A stretch of 64,000 bases of DNA from Beroe ovata (lineage: Eukaryota; Ctenophora; Nuda; Beroida; Beroidae). Below, piece after piece: positions 41,026-55,380 of the stretch. Within the stretch, counting starts at the first letter, position 1. Every line of letters starts with the position of its first letter. A program made the translations under genes and the position numbers. The stretch covers positions 452,483-516,482 of the forward strand of contig CAMPET010000024.1 in NCBI GenBank assembly GCA_946803715.1, read 5' to 3'. The notes under the pieces were generated by a model. That model saw only the letters and a list, made by a program, of their open reading frames with translations, was not told where the DNA came from and searched no databases.

Positions 41026-42961
41026 GTGAGTCGAATTCTTTATTATCAGCATGTTCCATTGCTCCTTCATCAAAATCTTGAGACTAGTTTTGATCATTGT
41101 TCATTACTCATTTACTCCTTTCACAACATCATTTCCAATGGTCGCGGAAAATGCTCCTTCACAACTGCATGACTCACTCTCGCCTGCAAATTCTCTAGAA
41201 TCACGCTCACTGTCACGCCCAATCATTCTCGGGAACAGAAGTTATAACCAATCGGCAGATTGGTTACTCCAGATTATTATTAAATGCACCGTTATATTGA
41301 TTATCGATACCAAGAGCTAGCGCATCTTTGTATCGTGATATAACAATCTAACTTTCAGTTACGCTAACTATCAAAATAATGATAGCTTGTCCAAATGATG
41401 ATAGAGACTACCCTGATCAATAATATATTTTCAATCAGTTGGTCTCGATATCTTAATTAAGTTAACTAAATAAGGATTTCCGTCGGGAACGGATAGGATA
41501 ATAACTTTTAGATTAATATAATCATGGGGGCTGATATTGATTATCATTCTCTTATAAAATCACAACCTTATGCCGGCTGTCATTTGGAGCTCGACATGTA
41601 TTATAATGAAGCAAAATCTGAGTCCATGTGATTTTTGATATTGTCGAAAATCGAAATTAAAACTGTCTGACTTTAGCACTTATATAATATGAGGTGTTGA
41701 ACGATCATTGATCGTATAATCTCAATATTAGCATTAAGGTGAAATAGAATTGGCGTTAGATAATTAGAATTCTGTCAATGATGTCAAGGATGTCTGCTAT
41801 TAAAGATCGAAATGATTCCTTGCTAAACAGCTGTATATCATGAACCCCATTTTAACTCCGTCTTTGCAGATTGATCTAAGATCTTGCTCTAAGTTACATG
41901 AAATTAAAATATGTCATATCCAAGCACTGAGATTGAGGTAAGCAAGCCGCCAAGCCATCCTCTCCTCCGAGTTGAATTCAATTCCCATTATGATATAATA
42001 AGAACTGAGTAGATAAGAACTTAGTAGATGGTGAGGAGGGTCAACAAATCTTGTTATTCTGTGCGAGGGTAGGGAGGATAATGAGAGGGGGATTTAATAC
42101 CTAGTGGACGCACGCAAAAATCAATTTAGATGAGAGAATGACAGCGAAATGAGCCGTGGTATGATTTATTTTGACGAAGTGAATTAATAAGTGTCACGCC
42201 CCCTACATCTTTCATATTTTTCCGAAGGAGTCATCACTAGGCATGAAACTCATTGACGTCGAGTTTCACTTCTGGTCGTTCCTTGCTGTCAGGACAATGT
42301 CATTGATCAAGTAAATAGGTGAAAATTTTGAAGATGCTTTTGAATTTGAGAAACTCTGCCTCTATCCTATCTTCATCTCTCTGTACAAACATTTTAAAAT
42401 CCATATTCAGACTATCTCATTGCTGGATGTCGTAGACAAGGGTCAATTGCATCTAACAATTACTCTAAATTGCCATCTCTCCCAACACCATTAGTCCACA
42501 GGAGGAGGGGAACCAATCACGGAACGTTTTCACCGTCACGTGACCTGTATCCACCAATCACAGCTCCGGCTGAGATTGGGGGACGAGGAGCACCCCCCTC
42601 CCCCCACCCCCCGTTATATTCTCATCATGATTGTGATAATAATTGGGTGTAATCCAGGGAAAGGGTACTATTCGCACCAAAATTTAAGTGCTAACTTGGA
42701 CATATTTTGAATTCTATTTAGCTATTTATCGATAAAGTCTATGTTTTATGATATCCCAACTGATTTAATGAAAGTGATAACTTTATAGGTCATATATGCC
42801 TGTGGCACTTGTTCTAAAATATCCTGAGCTCGTCAACACCTTTAGCCAATTAGTTTTGGCTGCCAATCATTGATCACTGAATCTTATTACTAACAGTGCA
42901 ATGGGTATATATTATGAGTGATAAGCTGCAAATTTGCTCAATTTCATGTTCATCATCAAAT
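41026..42961. other. Non-coding stretch after the candidate exons
   Basis: It is AT-rich. CCAATCA boxes cluster near 42510-42560. No further exon can be supported; the candidate after TTTGCAG near 41869 would give an immediate stop in the required phase. Confidence 0.4.
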
Positions 42962-45689
42962 CTCATTGCCATCTGATTGACAAGAGAGGAGGGGGATTTT
43001 TTGGCAATGTTGTAATAACTCAATAATGATGAATTTATCATCATTAGTATATGACATAACGCGATTAAACCCGTGTGTTTTGAGTTGAGCTATTAGTTAA
43101 TTGATCGCGAGAAGGCACCGATTTATTTCATGTTTGTTTTCTCGGATCATAAATGTTGAAAATTAAGGTTCCTTCTGAAGAGGGAGCTTTGAGATCACCT
43201 GACGGACAGCTCCTCAGGGAAGCAAGATAGGGCCGAAATTTCACCGGGAATCGATTCTGCGTCCAAAATTACATGGGAATCCATAGTATTTAGATGAAAA
43301 AGGGAAAAAAAAATTTCATCGAATTTTAGATCGGTAGAAAATGAAGTGAATGCACCCACACTTTTATGCCCTGTTTTGAGAGGTCTCTGATGGAGACTTA
43401 ACGGTCATCTACGACGCCAACTTTACACCAAATCATCTCTCCTAGTGTCCTACTACATGTATCCACCCTGTTTAGGGTTATCCGAATTTCCTACGTGCAA
43501 TGAGACCACGCCCAAATCACGATTTCAAACCTGTGGGAAGCATGAACATCATAATCGCGAAAATCAATGGGACACACTGAAATTGAAAAACGGCAAAATT
43601 CATTTTAGGGGAAAACATGCTAAACATATGTGTTTCTGGCCTTTTTTTGACGTAGAATCCAAATCTGAAGGAATTTTCTGGCTAGCTCATCGAGAAATTG
43701 GTGAAAATTAAGGTTCCTTCTGAAGTGGGAGCTTTGAGATCACCTGACGGACAGCTCTTCAGGGAAGCAAGATAGGGCGAAAATTCCACCGGGAATCGAT
43801 TCTGCGTCCAAAATTACATGGGAATCCATAGTATTTAGATGAAAATGGGGGGAAAATTTTTTTGCGAATTTTCGATCGACAGAAAATGAAGTGAATGCAC
43901 CCACACTTTTATGCTTTATTTTGAGAGGTCACTAATGGAGACTTAACGGTCATCTACGACGCCAACTTCATACCAAATCATCTCTCCTAGTGTTCTACTA
44001 CAAGTATCCACCCCCTTCAGGGTTATCTGAAGTTCATACGTGCAATGAAACCACTCCCAAATCACGATTTCAAACCTGTGGGAGGCATGCACATCAAAAC
44101 TGCGAAAATCAATGGGACACATTGATATCAAAAAAGGCAAAATCCATTTTAGGGAGAAACATACTGAAAATATGTGCTTCTGGCCTATTTTTTGACGTAG
44201 AATTCAAATCTGGAGGAATCTTTGGCTTAGCTCATCCAGAAATCGGTGAAAATTAAGGTTCCTTCTGAAGTGGGATCTTTGAGATCACCTGACGGACAGC
44301 TCCTCAGGGAAACAAGATAGGGCCAAAATTTCACCGGGAATCGATTCTGCGTCCAAGAACATAAGAATGGATAACGAGGGCTTCAGTGAACTCAGACATT
44401 TTTCCCAATTCTTCACCACTCTATGTGACATCGAGAACAATTCCCAACTACCTACTTTGAACACCCAGTTAAAACATCAGCGGATTTNCTCATTGCCATC
44501 TGATTGACAAGAGAGGAGGGGATTTTTTGGCAATGTTGTAATAACTCAATAATGATGAATTTATCATCATTAGTAGATGAGATAACGCGATTAAACCCGT
44601 GTGTTTTGAGTTGAGCTATTAGTTAATAATTGATCGCGAGAAGGCACCGATTTATTTCATGTTTGTTTTCTCGGATCATGAATGTTGAGTATTATTATCA
44701 TGAGTAAATGCGGCCATTTACTGTGGGAAGCATCTACATCAAAATCGCGAAAATCAATGGGACACACTGAAACTGAAAAATGGCAAAATTCATTTTAGGG
44801 AAAAACATGCTGAACATACCTATGTGTTTCTGGCCTATATTTTGACGTATAATCTGAAGGAATTTTCTGGCTAGCTCGTCGAGAAATCGGTGAAAATTAA
44901 GGTTCCTTCTGAAGTGGGAGCTTTGAGATCACCTGACGGACAGCTCCTCAGGGAAGCAAGATAGGGTCAAAATTTCACCGGGAATCGATTCTGCGTCCAA
45001 AATTAAATGGGAATCCATAGTATTTAGATGAAAAAGGGGAAAAAAATTTTCATCGAATTTTCGATCGGTAGAAAATGAAGTGAATGCACCCACACTTTTA
45101 TGCCCTGTTTTGAGAGGTCTCTTATGTATACTTAACGGACACCTACGATGCCAACTTTACACCAATTCATCTCTCCTAGTGTTCTACTACAACTATCCAC
45201 CCTGTTTAGGGTTATTTGAACTTCCGACGTGCAATGAGACCACGCCCAAATCACGATTTCAAACCTGTGGGAAGCATGTACATCAAAATAGTGAAAATCA
45301 ATGGGACACACTGATATTGAAAAACGGCAAAATTCATTTTAGGGGAAAACATGCTAAACATATGTGTTTCTGGCCTATTTTTTGACGTAGAATCCAAATC
45401 TGAAGGAATTTTCTGGCTAGCTCATCGAGAAATTGGTGAAAATTAAGGTTCTTTCTGAAGTGGGAGCTTTGAGATCACCTGACGGTTAGCTCCTCAGGGA
45501 AGCAAGATAGGGCAAAAATTCCACCGGGAATCGATTCTGCGTTCAAAAACATAAGAATGGATAACAAGAGTTTCAATGAACTCAGACATCTTCCCAATTC
45601 TTTACAGCTCCCAATTCTTCACCACTCTATGTGACATCGAGAACAATTCCCAACTACTTTGAACACCCAGTTAAAACATCAGCGGATTT
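42962..45689. repeat. Satellite of about 545 bp, and two versions of one locus joined by a single N (44488)
   Basis: Monomer starts (AAGGTTCCTTCTGAAG) lie at 43165, 43710, 44255, 44899 and 45455, spacing 545 bp where regular. Each holds CAGGGAAGCAAGATAGGG and CACCGGGAATCGATTCTGCG. Segment 42962-44487 begins and ends with the same sequences as 44489-45689, with a different number of monomers between. The array is thus present twice around the N. Open frames in the monomers are conserved only as the repeat is; I do not call them genes. Confidence 0.85.
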
Positions 45690-46015
45690 TACCCTAATAG
45701 CCCATCAAGACAAAAGTCATGATTGGGAAATTCAGTTTTAAATCTAACTTTAATAATGGAAAATTCGCCTTGATAACTTACTGCAATTATTCCGCTGATT
45801 TGTGACTTTCTCGCCCGAAGATTGCAGGTTTCGTGGTTTAAATTCCAACTTTGTTTCACATTCATCAGCATGGGAATATTATATTGTCTAAAATCCGAAT
45901 TCCAGACGTCTAGAACTGTAATTACCTCCAATTAAAACCTGAAAATTTGTATATAATTTATTAAATCGCGGGCAGGTATCGGCTTAATCTCATTAATAAT
46001 ATTTTCTGCGCGCAG

Positions 46016-46051
46016 ACTGGATGATCCACGCTTCATCATCCTAGGGCCTTG
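46016..46051 (+). CDS. Candidate 36-nt exon
   Basis: It is flanked by TTTCTGCGCGCAG and GGTAAGTC. The only open frame reads LDDPRFIILGPW, with the last codon completed by the exon at 50389 (TG+G). Unrecognised. Confidence 0.3.
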
Positions 46052-47774
46052 GTAAGTCACCGTGTAAGTTATGTTAAGTGCCTATTAGCATGAGACTGAT
46101 CCAGTTTTATACCATATTATTGATTTTTGTGTCGTAATATGCTCGTAGGATCATTAGAGAGTCTTAGCATGCTTTAATTCCCACCTCTTAGCAATGTTAA
46201 AATATATATCATACACACACCTAGTTGATGACTTGATTGCACCGCTAATTAGAAAGAGAACCTCTCTAATTACACCCTCATTTGTTAACATAACACGTGA
46301 CGTGACATGGAGCACGTGATAGGAGGGAATCCTATGTAATCGTCATGGTGACGCGAACACGTGCGTTCGTTCACGTGGTGTCTAAATTTTTAACTTCTAC
46401 AATAGTAATTAAATCCGTGTTTGTGAAGGGGCCGTAATTGCAGTAACTATTGGGAATCCAGGGCTTGGGAGTCTGTTGTAATCAGTGTTAATAAGAACAT
46501 CGGGAATCGCAGAGTTTCAGTGAGAGGGAGGGAGGAAGGGGGTCTTGTGTGTGTGTGTGTGTGNTGTGTGTGTGTGTTTGTGCGGGTGCGGTTGAATGAA
46601 TGGGATGTTAACATTTCTTAAGCCGAATTGATAAGAAAGGGGCATTGGGTGATGTTATTTCGACCCTAGATTCACATTGTGCAATCCAATATCAGATCAT
46701 AAGATACAGACTGTCCTTCGTCAAAACTTTGCAAAGTTTTACCAACGATGATATATTGGTTCGAGAAGTTTGTGATAATAAGCAAATAATGAACTTTCAA
46801 TTTGTGCAGAAAAAAGTAATATTCTTCTTCTGAAATTAGCTTTATCATTATAAATCTCGACAATTTCGGCGTAAACAAAAGAAAACTCAACTTTCTAAAG
46901 AAGTTAATATATTGAAATTGCTGCAACATATTATTATTATTGTAGTAACGGAATTGAACAGAAAGTTAACTTAATCGATGCAATCTATATTTTATATGGA
47001 ATAGCTGAATATACGCCATTCAACAACACATTGTACTGTTCATATATTAATGTTCGAACCGATGAATGATTCATTACCGAAACTAATATACCTATCGGTC
47101 AAGTTATGGCTCAGACCACTCCACAATTTTCAATTCTCCGTAGCAAAAATCTAACTCCACTCCGTATAACGCATTCCTCATCCAAGAAATTTTCATTCAC
47201 TGGTCCGATTATCATTTCCCCCTTTCGTGCCCATTTCCCAAAATCGACTTCACCCCAAAACCATTGCTCGGTACGAAAATTCATTAATTCCCCGTTCTAA
47301 TTGTGACAAAAGATTCATCGTGAACACACGAAAACATCGCGCTTGTTAATATATTTATCACATTCCTTCAGTTAATCAATATATTATATACGGGCTGTAA
47401 TTTTAAAAACAATTACAATATTTTTGTAACATTGATTAGCGTAATTATTGCATAAATATAATAATATTATTGTCCGAGACATTTTACACCATTTTGTGGG
47501 ATTCTGACTACCTTACGACTTTCAGTTTGTGTCTCTCACGACAAATATTTAACGAATCGCCAATTTACGGTCCCAATTAGGCCGTCTTTTTCCGAGGGAA
47601 ATATACGACGAAAATCACGAATTATACAATAAGTATCCTTGCTTTACGGTGTACGACATGAAAAAAAACGAACCGTGGGGTTCTGGATAGCAGACCTGAG
47701 ACCACTGAACAGTCTATTGTCACAGAAGTTGAGTAATGCCTAAACCCAGGTTGTTACACTGCATGACCTTGTGA

Positions 47775-47944
47775 TGTGTGTGTCTGTGTCTGTGTCTGTG
47801 TGTGTGTGTGTGTGTGTATTTGTGTGACTGTGTCTGTGACTGTGTGTATTTGTGTGTCTGTGTGTCTGTGTTCTGTGTCTGTGTGCCTGTGTGTTTTTGT
47901 CTGTGTGTTTTAGTCTGTGTCTGTGTCTATGTCTATGTCTATGT
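47775..47944. repeat. Complex TG/TGTCTG microsatellite
   Basis: TG repeats are mixed with TGTGTCTG and TGTGTATT variants over about 170 bp. Confidence 0.9.
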
Positions 47945-50388
47945 TTCGAGTACCTGGATTAAACAAGGGTCACAGTTAGTGTACCTTAGACGACGATAAT
48001 CATCGTGAAGCACAGTCTCCGTCACCAAAATTTACCACGGCGTGAGCGTCTGATGATTGGAATTTATTGAATATCATTCACCTAATACGACCCCGGTGTG
48101 CGTTTAGGTATATTTGTGGTTAATGATAATCTACGGGATACGAGAGAGTAGGTAACATTGTGGACTGTGGACAGAATAGGAGAACGTTTTGCCGAACTTC
48201 AATTTGGACCTCAAAGAGGTATAGCTTCTGTTGGTCTTAAACAGAGTTCAATTGGTCTCAACTATAATGATATTATACACCAATAATATCCGAATATAAT
48301 ATGAAGCTTCTAAATAACATATCAATTTTGTTAAACCTTTCCAATCAGTGGGTTAAGGAAACAGCCCGATGCCACACTTTATCATGAATCCCAATAACAT
48401 GAATCCGTCCACTCTGTTCATGCCTCTGAACCATTGTTTTGACAGTTGCCCTGGTTCCTTTCAGCCACAAAGTAATGGATACAACAGTCGATACGAGACT
48501 CGGGTCAACCGCATGTTGTCATGACAACATGACGTTGTTGTCATGGTGTTGCTGTCATGGTGATTGGTGGTGTTGTCTGAATGTAATGATAATTCCATTA
48601 TGTGCGTGATTAGTGGTAATTATCATCGAGGTTAGAAGTCATCTGTGTCAATATTTAAGAATTCTGGGTCCACAAGAGATGAACATATTTAGTCATGTTT
48701 CCGGTTTAACTGAGCGTCAATGCTCTCGACTTCTGATTATTGGAATAATTGTACACAGGACTTTCAAACTGATAATGGATCACAATCGGCAGTATATGAG
48801 CGCTGGGCAACCATAATGGACCACGTAGTTTATAGTATACCTACTATTTAGTGGAATGGTCCACATAGACATTAGAAGAGGTAGGTACCGTATCCAAGTT
48901 GCCAGCCTCATTTACATAGTGAGTGACGAGTAAGTATCTATATGTTTGTGTGTCTACTGTCTTTGTGTTTGCGAACTTTATGCTTGTGTGAACTCTATGC
49001 TGCGTGAGGACATTCTCTTCTATTCTCCCCCATATTGCTATTCAACCACCGATCAGTTCCGATCACACAATGTCACGCGGATGTGATCACATAATGATGA
49101 AAACCCCCCCCCCCTGCACTATTTATATATCTGGACAGTCATGGTCATACACATCCACGAGAGACATGCGATAGATTCACGCACCACATAATTTGTGCAA
49201 TCAAGTTAATTGCTGGCTCCTGATTGGCTGAACCCTCCCCACGTGACCCCCTATCTCGATTCTCATTGGTCGAAATGAGTGATTGCCATGGAAATGGCTG
49301 TCAAACATTGATTGCTTCTTGATTAAGATACGACATGTTAAATTTTGTACCATGTTATGGTTCGTATTTTAAACAACGAGGCTATATATCTTAATAGCGT
49401 CACAATCACATACAGGTACTATACGGTATTTATATTAGCAACAATTTGTGAGCATCTCTCAGCATATTGTTGCTGTTATAGTTGGTATCAGCAGCAATAA
49501 ACAAGCAACATCTTACCAAGTGACCAACACTATTCCTATATCTGTAATTAGATCTCAGCCGTCAGTACTATGGCATAGTTGAAGACAGATTAACGCGGGG
49601 CGAAATGACACGCAAAGTTGGAGGTCAGCCTAAACCCATGACCTAGATAGTCAAAATTCGACAAAGGTAGGTCTAAGTCAAAATAAGATTTTACCAATCC
49701 TGTAGTGCGCTGTGCGTTCCTCAAATTCTGCTTACTCAAAATATGGAGCCTGATTTTTATGAAATATCGTCATCTTCAATCACCAGATTATGTCATTACG
49801 TCATTTTACATGCTCTCGGTCTCATATCACTTTTTGCAATCGTAAGCTTTCCTCCTCTGCGATCTTATGACTAATGAAATAATTAATTTTCTCATTTATT
49901 CTCACTACTTCTTAACTTCTTCCCCTCTCACCAGTACAATTTGTACTGATGATACACCTATATGTTATCTAGAAATGATTAGTTCAATCAAAGTTGCTTT
50001 TGTAAAGCGAAGAGGAATCAATCACCTAATTTTTGGGCTTGAATATCGAGAGAGAAAGAGTGATTTATGATACCGATATATAAAACGAAATTTGTTACTA
50101 ATAGAGACAATCAATACCTCAATCATGAACTGTATTGAGAAATTGATGTCATAGAGTGCGGCAGTAAAGGAGAAAGCGTGTCCTATGATACTATATATTT
50201 TCTCTCCCGCGCGTTTGCGTTCTCTTGATACAAATATTCTACAAATTGTTCAAGGATCTTGGACTAATTTACAAGAATGAGAATTTTATGTATGCTATAT
50301 AGTTATGATTTCTAAAATCTTGTAAAATATCACATAGATTCCAACACCTCTACAATCACTCTCTTTCTCTCCCCCTATTTTCCTTCAG

Positions 50389-50461
50389 GCCGCTGAAACT
50401 CATCTCGAATTTAGGTGACTATCTGAATCTCCCCGGCCTTGAGTTACGAAAATTCTATATT
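50389..50461 (+). CDS. Candidate 73-nt exon
   Basis: The acceptor is TATTTTCCTTCAG and the donor ATTGTGAGTC. The open frame reads PLKLISNLGDYLNLPGLELR and on to KFYI, which looks like protein (two leucine-rich helices). It fits in phase after 46016-46051. Whether both belong to the 40167 or 57298 exon sets is open. Confidence 0.35.
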
Positions 50462-52114
50462 GTGAGTCAAATGAACAGCACATATAATTCATTAATAAAC
50501 TAAGTGAAATCCCAACTCTCTAATCAACATCTTATGTTGTCCACGACTTTTCTCAGAGTAAGCGGTGGGGAGAGAGAGGGGGGATTTATATATTCAAAAA
50601 TCTTATTCACACGTGACCTCGGGCGCTCTTGTTAGAGCAGGAAACCTTAATTGGATTCTGCTGTGTTCGAGATGGGGGGGTACGCAAATCTCTCCCTCAC
50701 ATTGATAAGCTTTGTGACAAGCCTGATTAGGGAAGAGGTGGAGGGAGATTGATTAGAGTTGCTCAAAACACCCGAAATTGCTTTTTTGATGAACATATTT
50801 TATTCTGAGGCTGTACTCTCCATTTATAGTGTACGTTCAAGAGGTGGTCAGCTATGAGATAATACCGCGGTGTCTGCTGACCAATATTCGCAAATTGGCT
50901 ATTTATCTCTCAAGCCTTCACAGATGGACAGAGAGAGAGAGAGAGAGAGAATGATCGTGTGACATTATCTGTCTGTTTCTCGTTGATAGAGTTCACACAC
51001 ACACAAACACACACACACACACACACACACAATCATAAGGGAAAGTCATTTGATCGCAATCTTGTAACAATTGAAACCGTTTCTGCAAAATATGACTCCA
51101 TTTCCAAATGTCCAGCAAAATATATCAATTTAACTCTCATTCATTTGGGTAGAATTGACCTCAGTGACTAACTTTAGTCAATCTAGATTTAGATTGCTCT
51201 AGTATAGGCACGAGATGCGAAATGCTATTCCACTTTTTCAAGTCACTCAAACTAAGTTGTGTCATTCAAGAATAATTATTTTCCTCCTTCACTTCATGTC
51301 GAATAAATTGCATCGGGGCTGTCAATTTGGTATGAATAATGATTCCTTTCTGTGGAATAAGATATTTTTACTTCCCCTCCTGTAAGAAGGACAGACTGAT
51401 AAATTTGACGAATAACAAGTCTCACAAGAGCCTGTTCGATTATCCCAAGCCCATATCACTCTGTCTATTTTCATGTGAATTTCTATGGCTGCCTAGTTCT
51501 CTATCCATGCTGATGCTGCTGCACTACCAATATAAGTGAATGCAATCATCTGGTATCACATATCTTGACATCTGTGAGAGTGTGCGTGTGTGTTTGCGTG
51601 TGTGTGTGTTTGTATGATATGTATGTGTGTGTGTTCGTGTGATCGATTTCTTCCCAAAAACTTCCTGGTCTATGTAGTAGGGGGAGTCTTTGATATAACA
51701 TTTGGACAACGTAGACAATCTATAGAGTACACACTCCTCATCTCAAGAAGCGCTCCAGGTTCTATCCCACCAGTTGAGTAGGTAGATTATCATCTGTTGT
51801 GACCTGGGATTCTTGCTAGCGGGTGACAACTGAAAATTGTTCTGTCAATCAACGGTGACAGTTGAATTTGGCAGCTGAATTTAACAGTCAATTCCCCAAT
51901 GCTCAATTTTTGTTGTCTGGGATGCTTCATCTTCATCTCACAACCCGAACATCGCATGACATGACATCTTCCGAAACCCACATTTCATTCACTCGTCTGC
52001 TCTTCACTCTTTTTAATCAGCTTCGTGATATCAGCTGGTAACTCAGCCGGTCACTAGGACACACATCGCATGATTTACAATAAGACCACCTTGGCAGACG
52101 GTATGTCACCCCTA

Positions 52115-52152
<38 letters not shown>

Positions 52153-53761
52153 ACGCGGTTTTGCTTGACCTCTCCCACTCCTTATCTCCCCCAAGCCCAC
52201 TTGCATGTACACATACTGTATGTGGCACATACAGTTTCCCAATCTAATTATCCACTAATCACCCCCGATTTATGAAACTAGCGCCTTTTCCACCAATCAC
52301 AACCCGGTATTCAGATCACATGACACCTCTCAAATCGGAAAGTTGCTAAACTGTCAACTAACGGTTCACTGCACTTCATACCACGGATGAAATATATTAA
52401 TGCATTATCGAGGTCATGTGACTTGAGGGGTCCGAAAACAGGCGATGTCCAATCAGTTGGCCCTCTTTATATCAGCCAATCAGAGGCCGCTGTGACACTC
52501 GAACACCAATCAGAGCTCGAACCTGTCAAATTTACCAACTGACACGAGCAATCAAGAAACTTTATAATGGGTTTTAGGTTTGACTTATCGTAATGAAATT
52601 ATCAAGTACCTTGAACGATTGACACCATTTATTACTGTTTTGAAACTCGATACAATTTATGTCCCCCCACCAGATTATTTTACTTACCAGATAATTTGAC
52701 TTCAAAATCCAGAAATAAGTATTATTTTTGTCAAGAATCCTCGTATTATATTAGACACGTAAAGCGAGGATTGACTCTGCTCGACAAAAATACCCCATAA
52801 TTTTGTGGTGAGAAAAATGACAAGTTTTCCGAGAATAGTACTTGGAATAATAATTAGCCAACGATCAACTTGAGCTACGACCTGTAATAATAAATCATTT
52901 GTCCTCACGCCCCTAATTATTGGCTTTTTTTTATTGAGAATCAAAGAAAAACGTCGTTGGAATTATATGATCAAAATTCAATTTCTTCTCAATCGCCTTT
53001 TTGTTTTCTCGCAAAAGCTAATGATCATAATTTTTAGCCGATGTATAATCATGATAATTATCTGGCTGATTATGATAGATATCGAAAAGAATAGGGCCGA
53101 AGAAAAGTTTGATCCTGGGTGTGTAGGTACGCGTTTAAATCCGGATTTAGAACCTTAATTACCCAGCTCATCATAGCCTTGCTGTGACGAAGATGACGCA
53201 GAGTCTTCGTCTAGAAATGCCTCTCTTGACTTATCAAATCCCTGGATTCCGACGCAGTGACGAATGAGTGGCCACCGGTCGAATCACGTGATCTAATTTG
53301 AAATCCTCAGTAATTAGAGGGAGTGCTATGTAGTGAGATGGCCGTGTTAATAAGGGATTAATAAGCGCATGTCGCTCGTAATGATCACTGGAGAGTTCGC
53401 CAATCTGTCACGTGACTCCGTACTGACAGCTGATTGGCTGCCGCACTCGTATCTGCGTTCCTATTGGCTCTCGCATCTCGCGATGGCGCGATACAACATC
53501 GATTGTCTGATTTCGGACATTTTTGAGCAGGTCAAACTATAGCAAATATAGCGTGTTTGGTGTCCATCGACCAATCAGGTGAAGGGAAGAGATGCGAGAG
53601 CCAATGGGAGGCGAGTATACCGCGAGTTTGAGTCAATTAGTGTGATTATATGTGGCTAAGGAGTAGCTGATTCGGAGAGGGTGATACCACTGCTGGAGCA
53701 GGAATGTGTGAGCTAATGGCTTACCGTCTAAATCAGATGGGGGGATTGACATTCACACATC

Positions 53762-53798
<37 letters not shown>

Positions 53799-54616
53799 CC
53801 ATGTTCACACAATCAGACAGACTCACGCAAACTCACAGAGTTCGAGACAAACATGTCAATCACTAAAAATCACACGCTTCATTATAAACAAGAGCTGGGA
53901 TAGAGAGACAAACAGACAATCGCTCGCACACACACGCACACATCAACACGGAGATTGTTGTTAAGGCGTGGTCACGTGACCCCGTTGTCAAGATCACGTG
54001 ACCCCGTTGTCAAGATCACGTGATCCGGAACTGTGGAAAAGTGGTGAAGTGTACGCTTCAAATCAACACGATCTCTTGCGGCTGGGGATCCTCCCAACGG
54101 AGGAATATAGAATACCTCTCTCTATATATATTGTTTTGCGAGGGAAAATTACTCTAATTTTGCGCGAAAAATTGCTCTAATTCCCCTTTCAACGGAGGTA
54201 TGCAGATTGCATGTCATTGTCAAGACCCGACTTCTGCAATTAGACGTGTTACAGAGGGAGGATTTCTTTTGAAATTAGGAAAGAATTCCTTTTTTTTTCA
54301 TTCCAACAATTCCGCATGATTCGAATTCTTCTCTATCGTAGAATCAACGAATTCTTCGCAATAAAGCTATGCATATGATGATGCCGTCTTTACTTGAACA
54401 CGCTGTCCTTATTAGAAAATTCCTAAAATTGCTGGAAGGAGTTGGTTTAATTTCAAAATGACATTATCAAAAAGATGGCCAAAACCAGTAGTTAGCTTAT
54501 TTTCCCCAAAATTTAGGTTCAAAATATTATTATCTGATTCCGTTCAAAAACTTTACTCCCGGCCGCTCATGACCTTCTACCGCTGTAATGAGTTGGGTAT
54601 CCTGATCATCATGTAG

Positions 54617-54702
54617 GTACGGAATACCCAACGTCGCGAATACCCAATAATTCTGTTGGGCATTCGCGACATTGGGCATTCGCGACATTGGGTATTCCGT
54701 AC
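54617..54702. mobile_element. Foldback element with internal 16-bp duplication
   Basis: GTACGGAATACCCAAC at the left is matched in reverse complement by GTTGGGTATTCCGTAC-type sequence at the right, and the arms continue through GTCGCGAATACCCAAT. ATTGGGCATTCGCGAC occurs twice in the right arm. Confidence 0.7.
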
Positions 54703-55304
54703 TGTTACTCTCCCGGACAGTTAGATATCAACCTGACGAGGTTCATTTCCATCATGAAAATTGAATGTCAGAGTACCTGTATAATACCTTCTAGATATAG
54801 GACCTGCCTGGATGCTGAGTTAGCACCCATATAGCTATGATTGAGTTTACCCGGATACCGTTTAAAATTGAACTTCGTCAGGGGTTACCTATGAAATCAT
54901 TGTACAGCTGATTCTTTGATTAAAATATCTATAAGTCAAGGGAAGATTGTGAGATCAAAAATGACGTTTTTCTCATAAAATCCCATGTCATTCGCCTCGG
55001 GATTTGGGAACGACGGGTAGGTACTTCATAAAATATATCTATTGATTTTCAAACATCATTATTCCCGTAACAGTTTTATTAGATAGGATTTATTAGACAA
55101 TATCCAGCAATATGATTTGATATATTATAACATCGGCGATCTATGATATATTATTATTAATCAAAACGCCATTTATTTATTTTCCGCATGGCATAAAGGG
55201 GGGGAAGGGGGCAGTCGCTACTATATCCCACACGTGACAGGGGACTGTGATGAATTTCCTGCAGAATTCTAATTTATATTAACCGATCGGATGACATCTT
55301 CCAG

Positions 55305-55380
55305 TATAGCTCAGTAGGGTGGAAAGTTTGGTTTATAATTCATATATATATCGAGATCAAGGGTTCAAATACATAATCAA
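55305..55380 (+). repeat. tRNA-like sequence, probably a SINE or pseudogene
   Basis: AGTATAGCTCAGTAGG resembles an A box and AAGGGTTCAAATAC a B box about 50 nt later. The acceptor stem does not pair and the anticodon region is AT-rich. Confidence 0.35.

Noticed and set aside
41869-41940. Further exon after 40955-41025
   Set aside because: The acceptor TTTGCAG and a GTAAGC donor look good, but the needed phase gives an immediate stop.
43445-45385. Repeated open frames of about 60-100 codons in the satellite
   Set aside because: They follow the repeat, vary in ends, and open frames occur on both strands. There is no known domain or start context.
47778-47999. Cys/Val-rich protein frame
   Set aside because: It is only a translation of a TG microsatellite. 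The same holds for frames near 37016-37288.
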